A DNA stretch of 6,194 nt from Butyrivibrio sp. CAG:318 (GTDB taxonomy: Bacteria; Bacillota; Clostridia; Lachnospirales; Lachnospiraceae). The translations under genes and the position numbers were made by a program. Shown piece by piece: positions 6,131 through 6,194 of the stretch (position 1 is its first letter; every line of letters begins with the position of its first letter). Under the pieces are notes generated by a model. It worked only from the letters and a program-made list of their open reading frames with translations. It searched no databases and was not told the DNA's origin. Location: assembly GCA_000431815.1 (NCBI GenBank), contig FR889210.1, positions 1 through 6,194 on the forward strand. The letters run 5' to 3'.

Positions 6131-6147
6131 CATTATCGAGTTGTAAA
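6119..6147 (-). promoter_or_regulatory. Predicted extended -10 promoter of the membrane protein-XRE operon
   Basis: On the minus strand, TTTACA (6142-6147) is a -35 box with five of six consensus bases. After exactly 17 bases comes TATATT (6119-6124), also five of six, preceded by TGA, giving an extended -10 (TGnTATATT). The start of transcription would be near 6112, within the inverted-repeat spacer. The leader is then about 36 bases with the AGAGG ribosome site. Confidence 0.7.
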
Positions 6148-6194
6148 GAGAAACGTGAGAAAAATAAGATGGAATCAACACTTGAATAAAAAAT

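Noticed and set aside
1..6194. CRISPR array, tRNA, rRNA or riboswitch
   Set aside because: I saw no regularly spaced repeats, no tRNA-like cloverleaf or rRNA sequence, and no long structured leader. The non-coding gaps are short and otherwise explained.

Overview
The window looks like chromosomal DNA of a gut-type, low-to-moderate GC Firmicute, most likely a Lachnospiraceae-like Clostridium relative. The reasons are strong AGGAGG-type ribosome binding sites, the codon use and style of the GH2 glycosidase, and the IS relics. This is inference from sequence style; no marker gene is present. Nothing here looks like a wholly undescribed system. The interest lies in the mosaic structure, a likely glucuronide-specific GH2 enzyme, and a clear operator/promoter arrangement.

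Region 1 (1-3213, + strand) is an ABC exporter operon in the order permease - ATPase - permease. The first permease is cut by the window start. The genes are tightly packed (10 bases between the first two, a one-base TAATG overlap between the last two) and end at a strong hairpin-plus-T-run terminator. Gene order, sizes and many motifs match the Vex1-Vex2-Vex3 exporter of Streptococcus pneumoniae. The block is extremely AT-rich: hand-counted 60-base samples give about 17-18% G+C, against 38-55% in the glycosidase gene. This suggests it was acquired from a lower-GC donor.

Region 2 (3214-3683) holds no intact gene. It is a scar made of an IS66-like transposase tail fragment, a cluster of short repeats, the first half of an IS3-type OrfA with its ribosome binding site and IS end (all on the minus strand), and then a short + strand fragment resembling a major facilitator transporter. 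The promoter and ribosome binding site of the next gene follow directly.

Region 3 (3684-5438, + strand) is a single cytoplasmic family 2 glycoside hydrolase of 560 residues with both catalytic glutamates. It also carries the Asn-x-Lys motif that marks beta-glucuronidases, and is followed by its own terminator. The transporter fragment just upstream hints that it was once part of a sugar or glucuronide uptake-and-cleavage locus.

Region 4 (5472-6147, minus strand) is a two-gene unit convergent with the glycosidase: a small four-helix membrane protein and a translationally coupled 71-residue XRE-type repressor. A perfect 13-bp inverted repeat overlaps the -10 element of its promoter, which is the arrangement expected of an autorepressed operon. 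The final 47 bases (6148-6194) show nothing I can support.
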